From Gaiellales bacterium (GTDB lineage Bacteria > Actinomycetota > Thermoleophilia > Gaiellales > JAICJC01): a stretch of DNA of 40,198 nt. Below the pieces are notes generated by a model. That model saw only the letters and a program-made list of their open reading frames with translations. It ran no database searches and was not told where the DNA came from. The position numbers were made by a program, and so were the translations under genes. Positions 1 to 7,322 of this stretch are shown here, piece by piece. The DNA lies in NCBI GenBank assembly GCA_036273515.1, contig DASUHM010000003.1:1-40198 (forward strand), written 5' to 3'. Numbering within the stretch: the stretch's first letter is position 1; each line of letters begins with the position of its first letter.

Positions 1-133
1 GGGTCATGCGGTACCCAACCCGCGGATATCAGACTGACCACACCGTCGATCACCACCCGGCGCCCACCCCACCAGCGACACCCCGCCCAGCAGGCCAGCA
101 GCAGCATGCCCACTTGACAAGAACACCTACATA
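1..133. other. Window edge, no confident gene
   Basis: No recognisable gene lies to the left of the Clp N-domain gene. On the minus strand a frame beginning near a GTG/ATG around position 110 stays open to the window edge, and a second minus frame encodes about 40 residues, but neither resembles a family I know and both are too short to judge. A TTGACA-like hexamer at 114-119 has no matching -10 element at normal spacing. This stretch could be intergenic, or the start of a minus-strand gene that continues outside the window. Confidence 0.3.
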
Positions 134-523
134 TCAGGTCGTCTGCGCGTCGACCGCGTCCTCGACCTGCTCGGCCGAGACGCCGAGATCGCGCAGGATG
201 CGCGCGCCCGGGCCGCCGTCGCCGCGCACGAGCGCGACCAGGACGTCGCGCGACTCGGGCTCGCGGCCGCCCCGCTCCTCCGCCACCTCCTCGGACAGCT
301 CGAGCACGCGCTCGGCCCGGGTCGTGAGCCCCGAGCGGCCCACCGGCGGAATCGGCGGGCGCACGGCCGCGGCCCGCTCGCGCACGTCGCCGGCGTCCAC
401 GCCGACCGCCGCCAGCGCCTTGCCCGCGACGCCGCCGTCGGCGAGCAGGGCCAGCAGCAGATGCTCGGTGCCCACGTAGTCGGCGCCGAGGCTGCGGGCC
501 TCCTCCCGGCCGCGGTCGATCAT
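134..523 (-). CDS. Stand-alone Clp N-terminal (double Clp repeat) domain protein
   Basis: This 129-residue protein consists almost entirely of the Clp N-terminal domain that in ClpA/ClpC binds substrates and adaptors. Two repeats are visible: the first contains GTEHLLLALL at about residues 18-27, and the second begins at about residue 66 and contains DVLVALVRGDGGPGARILRD. No AAA+ ATPase module follows, so it cannot unfold proteins alone; a role as adaptor or decoy for a Clp unfoldase is inferred. The ATG at 521-523 was chosen because it begins the conserved domain and lies 5 bases after the stop of the membrane-protein gene upstream, with which it probably forms an operon. Longer upstream starts would run through that gene. 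Confidence 0.75.
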   Translation of the reverse strand: MIDRGREEARSLGADYVGTEHLLLALLADGGVAGKALAAVGVDAGDVRERAAAVRPPIPPVGRSGLTTRAERVLELSEEVAEERGGREPESRDVLVALVRGDGGPGARILRDLGVSAEQVEDAVDAQTT

Positions 524-528
524 CGGCG

Positions 529-906
529 CTACTTGCGCATGCGGTCGCCGAGCATCACGAGCACGAGGAGCACGAGAAGCAGCGAGCCCACGATGAAGAA
601 CATGGCGAGGCCGACGTAGATCAGCGGCAGCACGAGGCCGCCGATCGCCTGGGCCATGACGACGACCCACAGCGGCCGCCGGATCACCTCCGGCAGGCGG
701 TGGCGCACGTTCAGGTAGACGATCACCGAGAGGATCCCGATGACGGTCAGGAGCAGGCGGTGCCCGGTCGCCCACGCGAACACCGCCTCGGCCAGGCCGA
801 GGACGACGGCGATGCGCAGGCTGTGCTGGTGGAGCCAGCGAGTCGGGGAGCGACGCTCACGCGGCTCGACGGTGAGCGTGTCCCCGGAGATGTTCCAGTT
901 GGACAT
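529..906 (-). CDS. Small four-helix membrane protein, unknown function
   Basis: This protein of about 125 residues has four probable membrane helices, near residues 31-47, 51-67, 79-97 and 98-118, with an arginine-rich stretch before the first and a short basic tail. I do not recognise a family. The start at 906 is preferred because TATGAT (minus strand, 914-919) followed by exactly 7 bases precedes it, the leaderless arrangement seen at many genes here. An ATG at 918 instead overlaps the ispE stop as ATGA and would give 129 residues, so both independent transcription and coupling to ispE are possible. The Clp N-domain gene follows after 5 bases. Confidence 0.6.
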   Translation of the reverse strand: MSNWNISGDTLTVEPRERRSPTRWLHQHSLRIAVVLGLAEAVFAWATGHRLLLTVIGILSVIVYLNVRHRLPEVIRRPLWVVVMAQAIGGLVLPLIYVGLAMFFIVGSLLLVLLVLVMLGDRMRK

Positions 907-913
907 GGGAAAA

Positions 914-919
914 ATCATA
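914..919 (-). promoter_or_regulatory. -10 element of a probable leaderless promoter for the small membrane protein
   Basis: The minus strand reads TATGAT, then 7 bases, then the ATG at 906. The element lies across the 3' end of ispE and could give the two distal genes their own transcript. No good -35 was identified. Confidence 0.45.
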
Positions 920-1700
920 CCGGAGAGGCTGCGAACGACCCGGGAATCGCCGCCGCGGCGGCCTCGGCGTCGTCGCGGTGCCGGAAGAGGCCGAACGCGG
1001 CCGGCCCCGATCCCGACACGATGGCCGCCAGCGCGCCCTGGCTCCGCAGCGCTTCGAGCGCCTCCCCCACCTCCGGCCGCAGCCGCAGCACCGCCGGCTC
1101 GAGGTCGTTGGCCATCAGCGCCGCGACGTCCTCGACCCGGCGGACGGTGTGCATCGCCCGCACCAGGTCGCCCTCGACGGCGCGGAAGATCGGGTTCGGC
1201 TCGCCGGCCGCGAACACGTCGCCCGCCGAGAGCCCGCGTTCGGACGGGACGAGCACGAACGCGTGGCCGCGGGGGAAGTCCGGCAGCGGCTGGATGCGGT
1301 CGCCACGGCCGGTGCCGAACCCGGTCTCGGCCCCGGTCAGGAAGAACGGCACGTCAGCCCCGAGCGCGCGGGCGATGGCGTGCAGCTCGTTCGGGTCGCG
1401 CTGGCCGCGCAGCGCCCGCAGGACGGCCGCCGCATCCGAGGACCCGCCGCCGAGGCCGGCCGCGACGGGGATGCGCTTCTCCAGGCGCACCCGGCGGGTC
1501 TCGCCGAGCGCGGCCAGCGCGCCGGTCACGAGCGTGTCGTCCGGGAATCCCTCGACCGTCGTCTCGTCGGCCTCGGACAGCTCCAGCTCGTCGTAGCGGT
1601 CGATCGCCTGGAAGAGCGTCGTCAGCCGGTGGTAGCCGTCCTGCCGCAGCGGCCCCACCCGCAGGCACAGGTTCACCTTGGCAGGCGCGCGCAGGATCAC
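915..1700 (-). CDS. ispE: 4-diphosphocytidyl-2-C-methyl-D-erythritol kinase
   Basis: IspE is a GHMP-family kinase that phosphorylates the 2-hydroxyl of CDP-methylerythritol in the non-mevalonate isoprenoid pathway in the cytoplasm. The 261-residue product shows the N-terminal APAKVNLCLRVG and DGYH motifs (residues 5-24), the phosphate-binding GHMP loop PVAAGLGGGSSDAA (about 78-91), the GADVPFFL segment and the C-terminal SGSGPAAFGLF motif. Length is slightly short for the family (about 280-300). The GTG at 1700 was chosen because it starts directly at the conserved N-terminus and overlaps the rsmA stop as GTGA, implying translational coupling. The rsmA-ispE link is well known in bacterial genomes. 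Confidence 0.95.
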   Translation of the reverse strand: MILRAPAKVNLCLRVGPLRQDGYHRLTTLFQAIDRYDELELSEADETTVEGFPDDTLVTGALAALGETRRVRLEKRIPVAAGLGGGSSDAAAVLRALRGQRDPNELHAIARALGADVPFFLTGAETGFGTGRGDRIQPLPDFPRGHAFVLVPSERGLSAGDVFAAGEPNPIFRAVEGDLVRAMHTVRRVEDVAALMANDLEPAVLRLRPEVGEALEALRSQGALAAIVSGSGPAAFGLFRHRDDAEAAAAAIPGSFAASPV

Positions 1701-2485
1701 GCCCGCAGCTCCTCGGCCAGCTGCCCGAACCGCTCCGGCAGCAGCTGCTCGGCCCGCAGATCGGCGATCTCGCCAGGCGGCGCCGGCAGGCCGGCCAGGC
1801 GCAGCGAGTTCGAGAGCGTCTTTCGGCGATGGGCGAACGCCCCGTGGACGACCGTGCCGATCCAGGCCCAGTCCGCGCCGAAGGCGAACCCCGGCCGGCG
1901 CCGGAACGCGACCAGCATGGAGTCGACGTTGGGCTGGGGCACGAAGACCGTGCGCGAGACCGACCGGGCGCCGGTGCGCTCGCACGCCAGCTGGACCAGC
2001 ACCGAGACGGCGCCGTACGCCTTCGTGCCCGGGACGGCGAAGAGCCGCTCGCCGATCTCGCGCTGCACCATCACGCAGAAGCGCTCGACCGCGGGCAGCG
2101 CCCGGATGATCACGGGCGTCGCCACGCCGTAGGGCAGGTTCGCGACCATCGCCGCCGGCGCTGGATCGAGGTCGGCCAGGTCGACGTCGAGCGCGTCGGC
2201 GTAGAGCAGGCGCACGTTGTCGACGCCGCGCAGGGTCTCCTCGAGCGCCGGTTGGAGACGGCGGTCGATCTCGATCGAGTGGACGAGTGCCACGTGCTCC
2301 GCGAGCCACGCCGTCAGGACTCCGAGTCCCGCCCCTACTTCGACGACAACGTCCTCCGCCGCCAGAGGTGCCAAGCGCCCGACCGTCTCGAGGACGTTGT
2401 TGTCGATCAAGAAATTCTGGCCGAGGTCGCGGTCGGGCGAGATGCCGAACTCGGCCATGCGCCGCAGCGAGACCTGCCGGCTCAC
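1697..2485 (-). CDS. rsmA: 16S rRNA (adenine1518-N6/adenine1519-N6)-dimethyltransferase RsmA/KsgA
   Basis: RsmA dimethylates two adjacent adenines in the 3'-terminal helix of 16S rRNA during small-subunit maturation, using SAM. Visible motifs in the 262-residue protein are DLGQNFLID (about residues 20-28), the SAM-binding VVEVGAGLGVLT (47-58), the acidic end of strand 2 (SIEID, 70-74) and the catalytic NLPY (116-119). The chosen start is a GTG at 2485 overlapping the tatD stop as GTGA, the same join seen at the two neighbouring gene pairs; an ATG at 2458 would give a protein 9 residues shorter and also keeps all motifs. It ends by overlapping ispE. Confidence 0.95.
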   Translation of the reverse strand: MSRQVSLRRMAEFGISPDRDLGQNFLIDNNVLETVGRLAPLAAEDVVVEVGAGLGVLTAWLAEHVALVHSIEIDRRLQPALEETLRGVDNVRLLYADALDVDLADLDPAPAAMVANLPYGVATPVIIRALPAVERFCVMVQREIGERLFAVPGTKAYGAVSVLVQLACERTGARSVSRTVFVPQPNVDSMLVAFRRRPGFAFGADWAWIGTVVHGAFAHRRKTLSNSLRLAGLPAPPGEIADLRAEQLLPERFGQLAEELRA

Positions 2486-3204
2486 AGCCCGAAGAAGCGG
2501 TCGGCGTTCGCGTCGATCTGCTCGCCGAGGGCGGCCTCGGAGACGCCCCGCTCGCGCGCGAGCACGCCGAGGGTGATCGCCGCGTAGGCGGGCTGGTTGG
2601 GCCGGCCGCGGTGGGGCGGCGGCGCCAGGTAGGGGCAGTCGGTCTCGGCCAGGATGCGGTCCGCGGGGACGCGGGCCGCGGCCGCGCGCAGGTCGGCCGC
2701 CTTGGGAAACGCGACGTTGCCGGCGAACGAGCAGAAGTAGCCGCGCTCGATCGCCTCGTCGAGCCGGTCGACCGAGCTGAAGCAGTGCAGCAGCACCGGC
2801 ACCTCGGCCGCCGCGAGCATCCGGAACGTGTCGTCGTCGGCGGCGCGGGTATGGATCACGAGCGGCAGGCCGGTCTGGTTGGCGAGGGCGATCTGGGCCT
2901 GGAAGATGCGCAGCTGGTCGGCCCGGGGGGCATAGTCGCGGAAGAAGTCGAGGCCGCACTCCCCCACCGCGACCGCGCGGGGATGGGCCAGCAGCGGCCG
3001 CAGCTCGTCGACGTCGAGGCCGTCGGCGGCCTCATGCGGGTGGATGCCGACGATCGCCCACACCGCGTCGAACCGGTCGGCGAGGGCGAGCGCCTGCTCG
3101 CGGCCGACGGTGAGGATCCGGCCCACGCCGGCCGCCGCCGCCGCGTCCACCAGGTCTTCCGCCGCCCCCTCGCAGAGGTCGAGGTGCGCGTGGGTGTCGA
3201 TCAC
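2482..3204 (-). CDS. tatD: TatD-family metal-dependent DNase/hydrolase
   Basis: TatD enzymes are TIM-barrel metallo-hydrolases with DNase activity linked to DNA repair and nucleic-acid turnover. The 240-residue protein carries the metal ligands expected for the family: H5 and H7 in MIDTHAHLD, E82 in GECGLDFFRD, H118 in LVIHTR, H140 in LLHCFSS, and D189 in ETDCPYLAP. Length is normal (250-265 is typical). The GTG start at 3204 overlaps the metG stop as GTGA, so translation is probably coupled. The metG-tatD-rsmA order is shared with Bacillus subtilis (metS-yabD-...-ksgA), which supports the assignment by context. Confidence 0.93.
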   Translation of the reverse strand: MIDTHAHLDLCEGAAEDLVDAAAAAGVGRILTVGREQALALADRFDAVWAIVGIHPHEAADGLDVDELRPLLAHPRAVAVGECGLDFFRDYAPRADQLRIFQAQIALANQTGLPLVIHTRAADDDTFRMLAAAEVPVLLHCFSSVDRLDEAIERGYFCSFAGNVAFPKAADLRAAAARVPADRILAETDCPYLAPPPHRGRPNQPAYAAITLGVLARERGVSEAALGEQIDANADRFFGL

Positions 3205-4688
3205 GCCCGCGGGAAGAGCGGCGGCGGCTGGCTGACCTCGCCGCCCGCGGGCAGCAGCCCCAGGCCGGCCCGCTCCCAGGCGACGGCGCCGGGATCACCG
3301 ACGGCCTCGAGCATCCGCTCCGCGGAGGCGGGGATGAACGGGTGCAGCAGCACCGCCAACGAGCGCACGGCGTCCGCCAGCGTGTACAGGGTCGTGTCGA
3401 GCAGCGCCTGGTCGGCGGCGGCCTGGCTGCGGGCGAGCACCCACGGCTGGCGCTCCTCGACGTAGCGGTTGGCCGCGCGCACGAGCCCCCAGATCACATC
3501 GAGCGCGCCGGTCAGGTCGATCGCGTCGAAGCGCTCGCGCACCGCCGCGTCGATCGGCTCGAGCTCGCACCGGCCCTCGGGGACGACGCCGCCGCGGTAG
3601 CGGACGATCATCGCCGTCGCCCGCGAGACCAGGTTGCCGAGATCGTTCGCGAGCTCGCCGGCGTAGCGGCGGTCGAGGCCGTCCCGGGTGACGCTCCCGT
3701 CCTGGCCCCACTGCACCTCGCGCAGGAGGTAGAACCGCAGGGCGTCGGCGCCGAGCTCGTCGATCACGGCGAGCGGGTCGATCACGTTGCCGAGCGACTT
3801 CGACATCTTCTGGTCGCCGCTCGTCAGGTAGCCGTGCACGAAGAGCCGCAGGGGCGGCTCGTACCCGGCCGCCATCAGGAGGGCCGGCCACGACACGCAG
3901 TGCAGGCGCAGGATGTCCTTGCCGAGCAGGTGCATCGACGGCCAGAACGTGCCGGAGACGTCGCGACCGAGGCCGTACTCCAGGGCGGTGTGGTAGTTCA
4001 GGAGCGCGTCGACCCACACGTAGATCGTCTGTTCCGGCTTCCACGGCAGCGGCACGCCCCAGCTGACCGTGGCGCGGCTGACGGAGAAGTCCGACAGGCC
4101 GGACTCGATGAACGAGCGGGCCTCGTTGTAGCGGGCCCGCGGCATGACGTACTCGCGATCGCGGTCGTACAGCTCGAGCAGCTGCGACTGGAAGGCCGAC
4201 AGGCGGAAGAACGTGTTCTCCTCCTCGAGGCGCTCGACCGGCGTCTTGTGCAACGGGCAGACGTTGCCCGGCTGCTCGAGCTCGTCCTGGGAGTAGAACT
4301 GCTCGCAGCCTGTGCAGTAGAGGCCCTCGTAGGTGTCCTCGTACAGGTGCCCGGCATCGCGCAGGCGGACCATGAACTGCTGCACCCGCTTCTCGTGCTC
4401 GCGGTCGGTCGTGCGGATGAAGAAGTCGTTCGAGGCCTCGAGCCGGTGCACCAGGTCGCGGAAGCGGGCCGAGACGCGGTCGCAGAACTCCTTCGGCGAC
4501 ATGCCCGCCGCGGCGGCCGCCTGGGCCACCTTGGCGCCGTGCTCGTCGGTGCCCGTCAGGAAGAAGACGTCCTCCCCCCGCTGGCGGTGATGGCGGGCCA
4601 GGGCATCGGCCGCAACCGTCGTGTACGCGTGCCCGAGGTGCGGGTCCGAGTTGACGTAGTAAATGGGAGTTGTAAGGGAAAACGGCAT
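3201..4688 (-). CDS. metG: Methionyl-tRNA synthetase
   Basis: MetG charges tRNA-Met with methionine in a class I aminoacyl-tRNA synthetase reaction. The 495-residue protein begins MPFSLTTPIYYVNS, with the HIGH-equivalent HLGH at residues 17-20, the TGTDEHG segment at 45-51, a zinc-binding insert with C125, C128, C144 and H147, and a KMSKS loop in DQKMSKSLGN. The anticodon-binding helical domain fills the C-terminus, and there is no C-terminal tRNA-binding extension. The ATG at 4688 was chosen because the conserved N-terminus starts there; longer frames extend into the abrB-like gene on the other strand. It is the first gene of a tightly overlapped minus-strand operon metG-tatD-rsmA-ispE. No strong Shine-Dalgarno or convincing promoter was identified. 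Confidence 0.96.
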   Translation of the reverse strand: MPFSLTTPIYYVNSDPHLGHAYTTVAADALARHHRQRGEDVFFLTGTDEHGAKVAQAAAAAGMSPKEFCDRVSARFRDLVHRLEASNDFFIRTTDREHEKRVQQFMVRLRDAGHLYEDTYEGLYCTGCEQFYSQDELEQPGNVCPLHKTPVERLEEENTFFRLSAFQSQLLELYDRDREYVMPRARYNEARSFIESGLSDFSVSRATVSWGVPLPWKPEQTIYVWVDALLNYHTALEYGLGRDVSGTFWPSMHLLGKDILRLHCVSWPALLMAAGYEPPLRLFVHGYLTSGDQKMSKSLGNVIDPLAVIDELGADALRFYLLREVQWGQDGSVTRDGLDRRYAGELANDLGNLVSRATAMIVRYRGGVVPEGRCELEPIDAAVRERFDAIDLTGALDVIWGLVRAANRYVEERQPWVLARSQAAADQALLDTTLYTLADAVRSLAVLLHPFIPASAERMLEAVGDPGAVAWERAGLGLLPAGGEVSQPPPLFPRA

Positions 4689-4726
4689 ATCGCGCCCGCA
4701 GTCTGGCAAATTGGCAGGAAGGCATC

Positions 4727-4732
4727 TATGCT
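4727..4732 (+). promoter_or_regulatory. Possible -10 element for the AbrB-like gene
   Basis: TATGCT at 4727-4732 lies 17 bases after a weak -35-like TGGCAA (4704-4709). Transcription from here would give a leader of about 35 bases carrying the GAGGG ribosome-binding site before the ATG at 4773. The whole element sits in the 84-bp gap between divergent metG and the abrB-like gene. Confidence 0.35.
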
Positions 4733-4772
4733 CAGACGTGGGCTCCATCCTAACGAGATGGCGAGGGTCACT

Positions 4773-5078
4773 ATGAGCGTTATCAGGCATTCCGCGGGTG
4801 TTCGCGGTCGAGCGGCATCCGCGCGGGCAGGGGGCGTGGTGCGCAGGGTCGACGAGCTCGGCCGGATCGTCATCCCGGTCGAGATCAGGCGCCGGTTCGG
4901 CATCGACGTTCGGGATCCGCTCGAGATCAGCGTGCGGGGCGAGACGATCGTGCTCTCGAAGCCTCACGACGCGTGCGTGTTCTGCGGTCGCACGGGCAGC
5001 CTCGACGAGTTCCACGGCCGCCAGGTGTGCAGCACCTGCCGCGTCGAGCTCTCGGGCGGGGTCGTCAGGGCGTCTTAA
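4773..5078 (+). CDS. AbrB/SpoVT-type transcriptional regulator with C-terminal zinc ribbon
   Basis: The protein has about 101 residues. Residues 22-66 form a swapped-hairpin AbrB/MazE/SpoVT DNA-binding domain, visible as VRRVDELGRIVIPVEIRRRF followed by a DPLEI strand and a TIVLSK strand. It closely follows the pattern of Bacillus AbrB. The C-terminus adds CVFCG and VCSTC, two C-x2-C pairs that probably bind zinc. The ATG at 4773 is preferred over that at 4758 because GAGGG lies 5 bases upstream. It sits between metG and rsmI exactly where abrB lies in Bacillus, but transcribed divergently from metG. Targets are unknown; a transition-state-like global role is only an analogy. Confidence 0.85.
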   Translation: MSVIRHSAGVRGRAASARAGGVVRRVDELGRIVIPVEIRRRFGIDVRDPLEISVRGETIVLSKPHDACVFCGRTGSLDEFHGRQVCSTCRVELSGGVVRAS

Positions 5079-5084
5079 AACGCG

Positions 5085-5104
5085 GGGGGACCCATGGTTC
5101 CCCC
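5085..5104 (+). terminator. Weak hairpin after the AbrB-like gene
   Basis: GGGGGA (5085-5090) pairs with TCCCCC (5099-5104) across an 8-base loop, six bases after the abrB-like stop and between two convergent genes. There is no T-run, so intrinsic termination is uncertain. Confidence 0.3.
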
Positions 5105-5159
5105 ACGAACCCCCTCCTTCGCCGGCGAGGCCGATCCCTGGTCGCCGCGGGATACGCGA

Positions 5160-5996
5160 TTACGGTCTTTTGGCGGTGGCCGCCCGGTAGAGCTGGTTCC
5201 GGGGCACCCCGGTCAGCCGCGAGGCGATCGCTGCCGCGCGGCGGGCGCCGACGGCTGCGACAAGCTCGGCGAGCGCGTCGGCCGGGATGTCGGCGGCGTC
5301 CGCGGGCGTGTCCGCGGCGGCGAGGACGAGCGTGACCTCGCCCTTCGGCGGGCTCGAGAACGCCTGCGCGAGGTCGGCGAGGGTGCCGCGCTCGACCTGC
5401 TCGTGCAGCTTCGAGAGCTCGCGGCAGACGACGGCGCGGCGGCCCGGCTGAGGTTCGGCCAGGGTCGCGAGGGTCGCGGGCAACCGCTGCGGCGACTCGA
5501 ACGCGACGATGGGCAGGCCGCAGGCGTCGAGCCGGCGCACGGCCGCGGCGGCCTTCGCCGCCGGGCGGGGCAGGAACCCCGCGAACGCGAACCCGCCCCC
5601 GCCGAGGCCCGATGCGGCGACGGCCGCCGTCACCGCCGACGGCCCCGGCAGCACGGTCACGGGCAGCCCCGCCGCCGCGACGGCGGCGACGACGCGGGCG
5701 CCGGGGTCGGACACCGCCGGCATGCCGGCGTCGGTCGCGAGCGCCACGCGCTCGCCGGAGCGGATGCGCTCGACGAGCTCGCCCGCCCGGGCCGCCTCGT
5801 TGTGCTCGTGCACCGCGAGGACGGGCACGGAGATCCCGTGCCGCTCGAGCAGGATGCGCGTGCGGCGGGTGTCCTCGCAGGCCACCACGTCGGCGGTGCG
5901 GAGCTCGTCGAGCAGCCGCAGCGTGACGTCGGAGAGGTTCCCGATCGGCGTCGGGCACACGACCAGCGCGCCGGGTCGGGGGGAGGATTCGGGCAC
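5160..5996 (-). CDS. rsmI: 16S rRNA (cytidine1402-2'-O)-methyltransferase RsmI
   Basis: RsmI adds a 2'-O-methyl group to C1402 in the decoding centre of 16S rRNA. It belongs to the tetrapyrrole-methylase (SAM-dependent) fold. The product of about 278 residues shows CPTPIGNLSDVTLR near the N-terminus, ACEDTRRTRILL, the ATDAGMPAVSDPG motif and GPSAVTAAVAASG, all diagnostic. The GTG at 5996 is preferred: the alternative ATG at 6008 would lie inside the most likely promoter (TTTAAT on the minus strand at 6007-6012) and adds only four non-conserved residues. It converges on the abrB-like gene and is divergent from the LCP gene with almost no spacer. Neighbourhood with abrB and metG is shared with Bacillus. 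Confidence 0.93.
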   Translation of the reverse strand: MPESSPRPGALVVCPTPIGNLSDVTLRLLDELRTADVVACEDTRRTRILLERHGISVPVLAVHEHNEAARAGELVERIRSGERVALATDAGMPAVSDPGARVVAAVAAAGLPVTVLPGPSAVTAAVAASGLGGGGFAFAGFLPRPAAKAAAAVRRLDACGLPIVAFESPQRLPATLATLAEPQPGRRAVVCRELSKLHEQVERGTLADLAQAFSSPPKGEVTLVLAAADTPADAADIPADALAELVAAVGARRAAAIASRLTGVPRNQLYRAATAKRP

Positions 5997-6002
5997 TGCG
6001 GA

Positions 6003-6012
6003 TACCATTAAA
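6003..6012. promoter_or_regulatory. Overlapping divergent -10 elements between rsmI and the LCP gene
   Basis: The plus strand carries TACCAT (6003-6008), ending 9 bases before the GTG at 6018. The minus strand carries TTTAAT (6007-6012), ending 10 bases before the GTG at 5996. The two elements overlap by two bases, so one AT-rich patch appears to serve both genes with short or absent leaders. Confidence 0.45.
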
Positions 6013-6017
6013 GCGAC

Positions 6018-7223
6018 GTGGCCGACTCCAAGCCGACCAAGTCCTACCGCACGTACCGGGGTGGGCGAGCCGGGCGCGACGACCCGGAGGCCGCCCGCTT
6101 CAACTTCGGCGGCGGCGGCGGCGCGGGGACGGCCGCCCCGGCGCGCCCGCGCACGCCCGAGGGGATGCCGCGGCCGGGCTTCCGCGGCCCCGACGCGCTT
6201 CCCGGCCGGCCGGTCGCGACGCCGGGCGGGCAGCCGCCGCGCCGCTTCCTGCGGCGGCGCTGGAAGCGCATTCTCGCGATCGGGATCCCGGTCTGTTTCC
6301 TGCTCTTCGCCTTCTGGCTCTACCTGGGCTACCGCAGCTTCTCGAACGAGATCGCCCACGCCAACAAGCGGCTGAACAAGGCCACGCTGGCCGCGCTCCA
6401 GCCGGCCGGGAACATCATGACGAGCCCCCAGATCAGCCTGATCATGGGCTCGGACAGCCGCGGCTCGAGCGCGCTCTCGGGCGCGCGGTCGGACTCGATC
6501 CTGCTCGTCCGCACCGACCCGTCGCACCACCTGATCTCGATGCTCTCGATCCCGCGCGACCTGGATGTTGCGATCCCCGGGCACGGGACGAACAAGATCA
6601 ACGCGTCGTTCGCCTACGGCGGGCCGCCGCTGCTCATCCGGACGGTCGACAGGTTCACGGGCCTGGGCGTGAACCACATGGTGCTGGTCGACTTCACCGG
6701 GTTCGAGGATCTGATCGACTCGCTCGGCGGGGTCACGATCTACAACCCCTACAAGGTGGTCTCGTCGCAGCCGTTCGACGGCCTCATCTGGCACTTCGGG
6801 AAAGGCACGATCCACCTCGATGGCCGCCACGCGCTGGCCTACGCCCGCATCCGCCACACCACCAACCCGCGCGACAGCGACATCACCCGCACCGAGCGCC
6901 AGCAGCGGGTCGTGCAGGCGCTGATGAAGCAGCTCGTGACGCCGTCGTCGCTCTTCAACCTGCCGTCGATCGGCCGTGACCTGGCCAAGCCGCTCGCGAC
7001 CGACCTCTCGGCGCCGGAGCTGCTCGCGATGGGCTGGATCAAGTTCCGCGCGTCGCGCACGCTCGAGTGCCACCTGGGCGGGACGCCCGCCTCGATCGGC
7101 GGCCAGGACGTGCTCCAGCCGAGCGAGCAGAACGCCGCCGTGGTCGGCATGTTCCTGGGCAAGCAGGCGCCCCAGCCCGCCCCGGCCGGCCAGCTGTTCG
7201 CGCCGGGCTGCACCGTGCACTAG
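6018..7223 (+). CDS. LytR-CpsA-Psr (LCP) family cell-wall glycopolymer transferase
   Basis: LCP proteins transfer undecaprenyl-linked glycopolymers onto peptidoglycan or other surface acceptors at the outer face of the membrane. The 401-residue protein has a Gly/Pro/Arg-rich, probably disordered cytoplasmic N-terminus (1-80), one membrane helix at about 84-106, then the LCP domain. Recognisable motifs are ISLIMGSDSRG, GARSDSILL, SMLSIPRD and a VNHMVLVDFTGFEDLIDSLGG segment, which include the acidic and arginine residues that contact the phosphate groups of the lipid. The GTG at 6018 has no ribosome-binding site but a -10-like TACCAT just upstream. It is followed by a long palindromic repeat. 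The polymer transferred is not known. Confidence 0.9.
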   Translation: MADSKPTKSYRTYRGGRAGRDDPEAARFNFGGGGGAGTAAPARPRTPEGMPRPGFRGPDALPGRPVATPGGQPPRRFLRRRWKRILAIGIPVCFLLFAFWLYLGYRSFSNEIAHANKRLNKATLAALQPAGNIMTSPQISLIMGSDSRGSSALSGARSDSILLVRTDPSHHLISMLSIPRDLDVAIPGHGTNKINASFAYGGPPLLIRTVDRFTGLGVNHMVLVDFTGFEDLIDSLGGVTIYNPYKVVSSQPFDGLIWHFGKGTIHLDGRHALAYARIRHTTNPRDSDITRTERQQRVVQALMKQLVTPSSLFNLPSIGRDLAKPLATDLSAPELLAMGWIKFRASRTLECHLGGTPASIGGQDVLQPSEQNAAVVGMFLGKQAPQPAPAGQLFAPGCTVH

Positions 7224-7233
7224 CTGCACCAGG

Positions 7234-7313
7234 CGGGGTCAGACCCCTTTTGGTGCGCGACCATCGAGTGGGAGCCCCGTGCGCGCGTGCGCACCAAAAG
7301 GGGTCTGACCCCG
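7234..7313. repeat. Long hairpin made of two GGGGTCAGACCCC palindromes
   Basis: Two perfect 24-base inverted arms (7235-7258 and 7289-7312, plus one more flanking pair) enclose a 30-base loop. Each arm starts or ends with the 13-base core GGGGTCAGACCCC or its complement, itself nearly palindromic, joined to TTTTGGTGCGC. It fills the gap between the convergent LCP and fmdB genes and would fold strongly in RNA or single-stranded DNA. A related element lies at 31806-31868, so this is a dispersed repeat of REP/BIME type that may also act as a bidirectional terminator. Confidence 0.8.
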
Positions 7314-7322
7314 GATGGTGCG

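Noticed and set aside
16-126. Minus-strand frame of about 40 codons near the left edge resembling a transposase tail
   Set aside because: The resemblance was only impressionistic; no motif or inverted repeat supports it.
114-133. TTGACA promoter near the left edge
   Set aside because: The nearest AT-rich hexamer, TACATA, is only 8 bases away, and no plus-strand gene follows.
6-479. Plus-strand open frame at the left end
   Set aside because: It is Ser/Arg/Pro-rich with no motif and covers the Clp N-domain gene on the opposite strand.
5085-5104. Strong intrinsic terminator after the AbrB-like gene
   Set aside because: Stem is only 6 bp and no T-run follows, so it is listed at low confidence only.
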